Positions 61,037-64,000 of a DNA stretch of 64,000 bases are shown here, piece by piece (the stretch's first letter is position 1; every line of letters begins with the position of its first letter). Location: contig JAJDUI010000008.1 of assembly GCA_022826745.1 (NCBI GenBank), positions 455,283-519,282 of the forward strand. The letters are read 5' to 3'. Source of the DNA: Thermoanaerobaculia bacterium (lineage in GTDB: Bacteria; Acidobacteriota; Thermoanaerobaculia; Multivoradales; Multivoraceae). The position numbers were made by a program, and so were the translations under genes. Below the pieces are notes generated by a model, which searched no databases, was not told the origin of the DNA, and was given only the letters and a program-made list of their open reading frames with translations.

Positions 61037-62918
61037 CGCGGCGGTCTCCGTTCGTCGATGGCGCGGCCTTTGCATCGGCGTCCAGGCGCCGCGCCTTGAT
61101 CCCGGTACCGGTCCGCGTAAGCACGTACGCTTGACGGGGATGGTTGGGCGAATCCGGATGGGTCATCCGGAGAACTCCGGCTTGCAGCAGCGGGTTCAGG
61201 TGACGCGCCTTGAAGTAGCCCCGGTTCTTCATTCTCGCTGCCGACATCAACTCGGCCAGTCGGCGGGGCGTGTCGCAGAGCCGGATGATCCGGTCTTGGA
61301 CGGCCGTTAGCTCGGCCAACGCAGGAGCTTGTTCAGTGGACAAGTTCGCCGTTGGCTGAGCTGGTTGTGCAGTGGACAAGTCTCCCGGCGGTTGTGCGGT
61401 GGAGCGAGCGTGCGTGGACCGGATCGCCTCGGCACGGCCCAACTCGGCAACCTGTTCCTCAAGGTGAGTAGCGGGAACGAATAGGGATGCCTGCGAGCCC
61501 TCAAGGGGCGAGATCAGCGCCTGAGCGGCCAGCCGGTCGAGGACGGCAAGCGCTTCGTGGCCGGAAAGACCCGTCACCGCTCGAACGTCGCCAGAGCGAA
61601 GACGTCCCTCGCGGCAGGCGAACGCGAACGCCTTGGATTCCTCGTCGCTCAAGTGGACACCCAGCCTCGCCTGGAGCAGGAGTTGGCGCTCCGAGAGGAG
61701 TTCCTCCTTGAGGAGCGTGATCTCGAAGGTCTTCCCGACCCTGTCGTTGGCTATGTCGGGCGGTACGTAGCCTAGGTGGCGCTGGTTGCTGAAGATCGCA
61801 CGGAGACCGGTGCCGGCCTGCTCGCTAAGGCCGACACGCCGGAAGGCGGCAACGATTCTCGGGTTGCGGAGTTCCTTCTCGCCCGGCTCCAGGAGAGCGT
61901 CCGGCGAAGCGAAGGCGTCTCCTGGGTTCCAGAGCGACGTGCGGTCGTCGTAAGAGTGGATGGTCGCTTTCCGGGTGTGGTCCGCGTAGTCCTGGTGGAT
62001 CAGCAGGTTGATCGCCGCTTCGCGGAAGGCAGTGTAGTCGGGTGGACGATCGGCCCGCTGCAGTGTCTCCGGGTCGAGAGAGAAGGGGGTCTCTGCGCGT
62101 TGCAGGTAGCGATTGTGAAGTGCCTTCCACGCTTCCACGAGATTCGATTCAATGACCAGGCGATCCGACCAACGCTGATCGTCGAACGCGTCGGACCAGT
62201 CCCCGCGGTGCCACTGCCAGTCGACAACCGGTCGCGGAAGGACCTGGCGGAAGGCCGATGCGCGGCCGAACAAGAGGATGGCTGCACGGGTTGGTGCCAG
62301 ACGGTTGCCTTCGTCGACTACCAAGCCCCGCTCGAGAAGAAAGTCCGTGTCTGACAGTTCCGGATCATGGCTCAGGTTCCGGTCATCAAGGACCCTTCGG
62401 TACCAGTGGATGGAGGAGGCATCGAAGCAGCGCTCGGTCTTGAGGTTCACCGCGACGCTGTCGTAGGTGACGTCCGAGGCGTCGCGGAGCAATCGTTCGA
62501 TCTCGGTCGGCGTACACTTTTCGTCGGCCGCCCCGCGGCGAAGAAACGAGAGTCTGATGTCACCATTCAGGTAGACAGGTTTGTCCTGTCTTCGGGCCTC
62601 TGGAATATGGAAGACGATCAGGGTCCTGCCTTCGTCCTCCAAGAGCTGGCCTTCGGCTTCGATGGCTCGGTTGAACTTCTGGCCCGAGCGCAGAACGGTG
62701 AGGAATTCGTTCTGGACTTTGTCCACTTCGATGACACCGACGACTTCAAGTTCGCCGCTCTTGTCCCGGACGCCGAACACGAGCCGGCCGCCTCGCGTGT
62801 TAGAGAACGCGGAGACGGTCGTGTAGGCCTCTCCAGGAACGCCGCGTCGCGCGCTCTTGAACTCCAGGTCGTCCCACTCGTATCCCTTGAGGCGTTGGAT
62901 GAGTTCTTCCTTGTCCAT
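61026..62918 (-). CDS. AlbA_2 (Schlafen-type) / HATPase_c_4 ATP-binding regulator in the BREX-type locus
   Basis: 630 residues. Residues ~1-150 are an AlbA_2 domain: EWDDLEFKSARRGVPGEAYT, FSNTRGGRLVFGVRDKSGEL. Residues ~300-410 match the HATPase_c_4 part of COG2865-type proteins: REAAINLLIHQDYADHTRKA, LWNPGDAFASPDALLEPGEK, NPRIVAAFRRVGLSEQAGTG. The C-terminal third has winged-helix segments (LRSGDVRAVTGLSGHEALAV; the last with RMKNRGYFKARHLNPLLQAG) joined by a Thr/Gln/Pro-rich linker with imperfect STAQP/STEQ repeats (~525-555). The domain order suggests a DNA-binding, ATP-responsive regulator. It starts 6 bp after the BrxC-like gene. A decayed gene of the same N-terminal type lies downstream at 55127-55361. 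Confidence 0.8.
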   Translation of the reverse strand: MDKEELIQRLKGYEWDDLEFKSARRGVPGEAYTTVSAFSNTRGGRLVFGVRDKSGELEVVGVIEVDKVQNEFLTVLRSGQKFNRAIEAEGQLLEDEGRTLIVFHIPEARRQDKPVYLNGDIRLSFLRRGAADEKCTPTEIERLLRDASDVTYDSVAVNLKTERCFDASSIHWYRRVLDDRNLSHDPELSDTDFLLERGLVVDEGNRLAPTRAAILLFGRASAFRQVLPRPVVDWQWHRGDWSDAFDDQRWSDRLVIESNLVEAWKALHNRYLQRAETPFSLDPETLQRADRPPDYTAFREAAINLLIHQDYADHTRKATIHSYDDRTSLWNPGDAFASPDALLEPGEKELRNPRIVAAFRRVGLSEQAGTGLRAIFSNQRHLGYVPPDIANDRVGKTFEITLLKEELLSERQLLLQARLGVHLSDEESKAFAFACREGRLRSGDVRAVTGLSGHEALAVLDRLAAQALISPLEGSQASLFVPATHLEEQVAELGRAEAIRSTHARSTAQPPGDLSTAQPAQPTANLSTEQAPALAELTAVQDRIIRLCDTPRRLAELMSAARMKNRGYFKARHLNPLLQAGVLRMTHPDSPNHPRQAYVLTRTGTGIKARRLDADAKAAPSTNGDRRDAQ

Positions 62919-62924
62919 GCGACG

Positions 62925-64000
62925 CTACTCAAGCACGATCCGCACCTTGGCCGGATCCTCTCCCCCGGTGAGATCGTCTACGTACCGCGCGAACCGCTCC
63001 TTCATCTCGTGCGGGGCCGCGGGGGAGCCTCCACGGAGTAGTACGACGCGAACGTCGTCGATCGTCGTTTCGATCTTGACCAGACCCGAGAGAACGGCGC
63101 GGACTCCCTGGACGAACTTGGGCGCGAGTGGTTCGGGCAACTCGCGGGACTGCATGAAGGCCTCCACGCGGGACCGGCGCTCCGGGTCGAGCAGGGCGAT
63201 GTCGTCGTGGGTCGAGGGATCGTCCAGGTTCGTCAGAAGGGTCTCGGACCATCCCTTCAGCGTCGTGTCCAGGCGGTCGTCGACGCTCGCTAGAGTCGCG
63301 CTTGCGCCAGGATATGATTGCTCCATGGAAGGCTTGAACTCGCAGTGCGAACACGTCGGCCGGGCGTCGAGATCCTCCTTGGTTAGCGCGAAGCAGGTCC
63401 TCAATCCCGCAAGCTCCGTTCGCAGGTCGTCCAACTGTCGAGTCGGCAGCAGGTCGATCGCCGAGAGCGTGTCGAGTCGGGCGAATCTCTCGTCCTGCAG
63501 CAGGGCCGTTTTCCGGCGGTCGTCGTTTACGCCGAGGCGGGCCTTCGTGTGGAGGGCAACGTACAGCTCGACGTAGTCCCGCTTCAGGTCGTCCAGCGTG
63601 CCGAGCACTCGTCGGCGGACCGTGGCGGCGTCATGGGCTGAGCGGTTCGCCAGTTCCGCGAAGACCGTCTTCCGTGCCGTCCCCATCTTCTGGGTCCACT
63701 CTTCGGACAGGGGACCCGAGTTGGCAAGTGCGGCCTCCGCTGCTGCGAAGTAGGTCTCTGCGGGTGCAAGTTCCGCAGCCAGCCGTTGGGCGCTCTCGAC
63801 CTCTTCAAGGGCACAGATCGCCGCCGTGTGGCTGCTGACGTCACGGGCGTCCGGCCTGAAGTTCTTGAGCTTTCCGGGCGTGTTGAAGGCCTGCACCGTC
63901 TCCAGGAAGTTCTTGGTCCGCGCCAAGTTGAACACGGGATGGGCAGCACCTTCTTCGCGGACAAGCGTTTGCCCCCAGAACTGAAGGCCGTTCCGCACAG
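62925..64000 (-). CDS. brxC: BrxC-like BREX ATPase, C-terminal part (5' end outside window)
   Basis: The frame is open to the window edge on the minus strand, so the N-terminus, including any Walker motifs, is not visible; only ~358 C-terminal residues are. They start in a helical region (FWGQTLVREEGAAHPVFNLA, LKNFRPDARDVSSHTAAICA) and contain a TCSHC pair with a preceding Cys. The end, after AVLSGLVKIETTIDDVRVVL, is DLTGGEDPAKVRIVLE. This resembles the C-terminal region of large DUF6079-type BrxC ATPases of type 3 BREX, and the position upstream of the methyltransferase agrees. Assignment is from pattern plus context; the P-loop must lie beyond base 64000. Confidence 0.6.
   Translation of the reverse strand, partial: VRNGLQFWGQTLVREEGAAHPVFNLARTKNFLETVQAFNTPGKLKNFRPDARDVSSHTAAICALEEVESAQRLAAELAPAETYFAAAEAALANSGPLSEEWTQKMGTARKTVFAELANRSAHDAATVRRRVLGTLDDLKRDYVELYVALHTKARLGVNDDRRKTALLQDERFARLDTLSAIDLLPTRQLDDLRTELAGLRTCFALTKEDLDARPTCSHCEFKPSMEQSYPGASATLASVDDRLDTTLKGWSETLLTNLDDPSTHDDIALLDPERRSRVEAFMQSRELPEPLAPKFVQGVRAVLSGLVKIETTIDDVRVVLLRGGSPAAPHEMKERFARYVDDLTGGEDPAKVRIVLE

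Noticed and set aside
51674..64000. DISARM, Dnd or classical restriction-modification interpretation of the defence locus
   Set aside because: No drmA/B/C, dnd or restriction endonuclease genes are visible, whereas PglZ and BrxA-like proteins are.

Overview
The window reads as a GC-rich bacterial chromosome segment, most likely from an Acidobacteriota. The main evidence is a tandem array of seven proteins of the acidobacterial VWFA-related type (TIGR03436). It is supported by carboxypeptidase-regulatory-like/TonB-dependent receptors, CRTAC1/FG-GAP plus TPR pairs, and many secreted proteins or lipoproteins of Solibacter-like character. No rRNA, tRNA, CRISPR array, insertion sequence or prophage was recognised.

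Layout. 1-1.7 kb holds the 3' end of a TonB receptor and a SnoaL-like lipoprotein. At 1.7-7 kb a minus-strand translationally coupled set runs pyrE, a c-type cytochrome/PHM-like protein, then a lipoprotein phosphatase/sulfatase-fold enzyme with TPRs; a divergent mog gene sits beside pyrE. 7.5-10.5 kb holds a penicillin-acylase-family lipoprotein and a secreted protein. 10.7-14 kb carries three tandem paralogues of an unrecognised secreted family, followed by a MoeA-like molybdopterin-binding protein and a divergent M20 amidohydrolase. 16.5-24.5 kb is a tripartite RND efflux operon with one membrane fusion protein and two different permeases. 24.8-28 kb is a large Oar-type TonB receptor behind a structured leader. 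28-39.2 kb is the seven-gene VWFA array in one minus-strand operon with coupled, often non-AUG starts. 39.3-43.6 kb holds a small ORF, a TPR protein, a CRTAC1-like lipoprotein, a DUF1761-like membrane protein and an unknown. 44-46.4 kb pairs a Tat-exported ThDP enzyme with a c-type cytochrome. 46.4-51.6 kb has a second penicillin acylase, a BtuB-like receptor and a DUF1080 lipoprotein.

51.7 kb to the window end has visibly lower GC and carries a phage-defence locus of BREX type 3 character on the minus strand. In transcription order it holds the C-terminal part of a BrxC-like ATPase (cut by the window edge), an AlbA_2/Schlafen-type ATP-binding regulator, an adenine-specific methyltransferase, a PHP-SMC-like ATPase, a decayed AlbA_2 remnant, PglZ and BrxA. 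The genes are nearly all overlapping or within a few bases of each other. The PHP-SMC ATPase occupies the place of the helicase in the textbook type 3 order, which makes this the most interesting system here.

Two classes of non-coding repeat are dispersed through the core part. One is a ~175-bp element with 34-bp inverted arms (two copies whose arms co-vary). The other is a short REP-like GC palindrome family (five copies, one inside a coding sequence).
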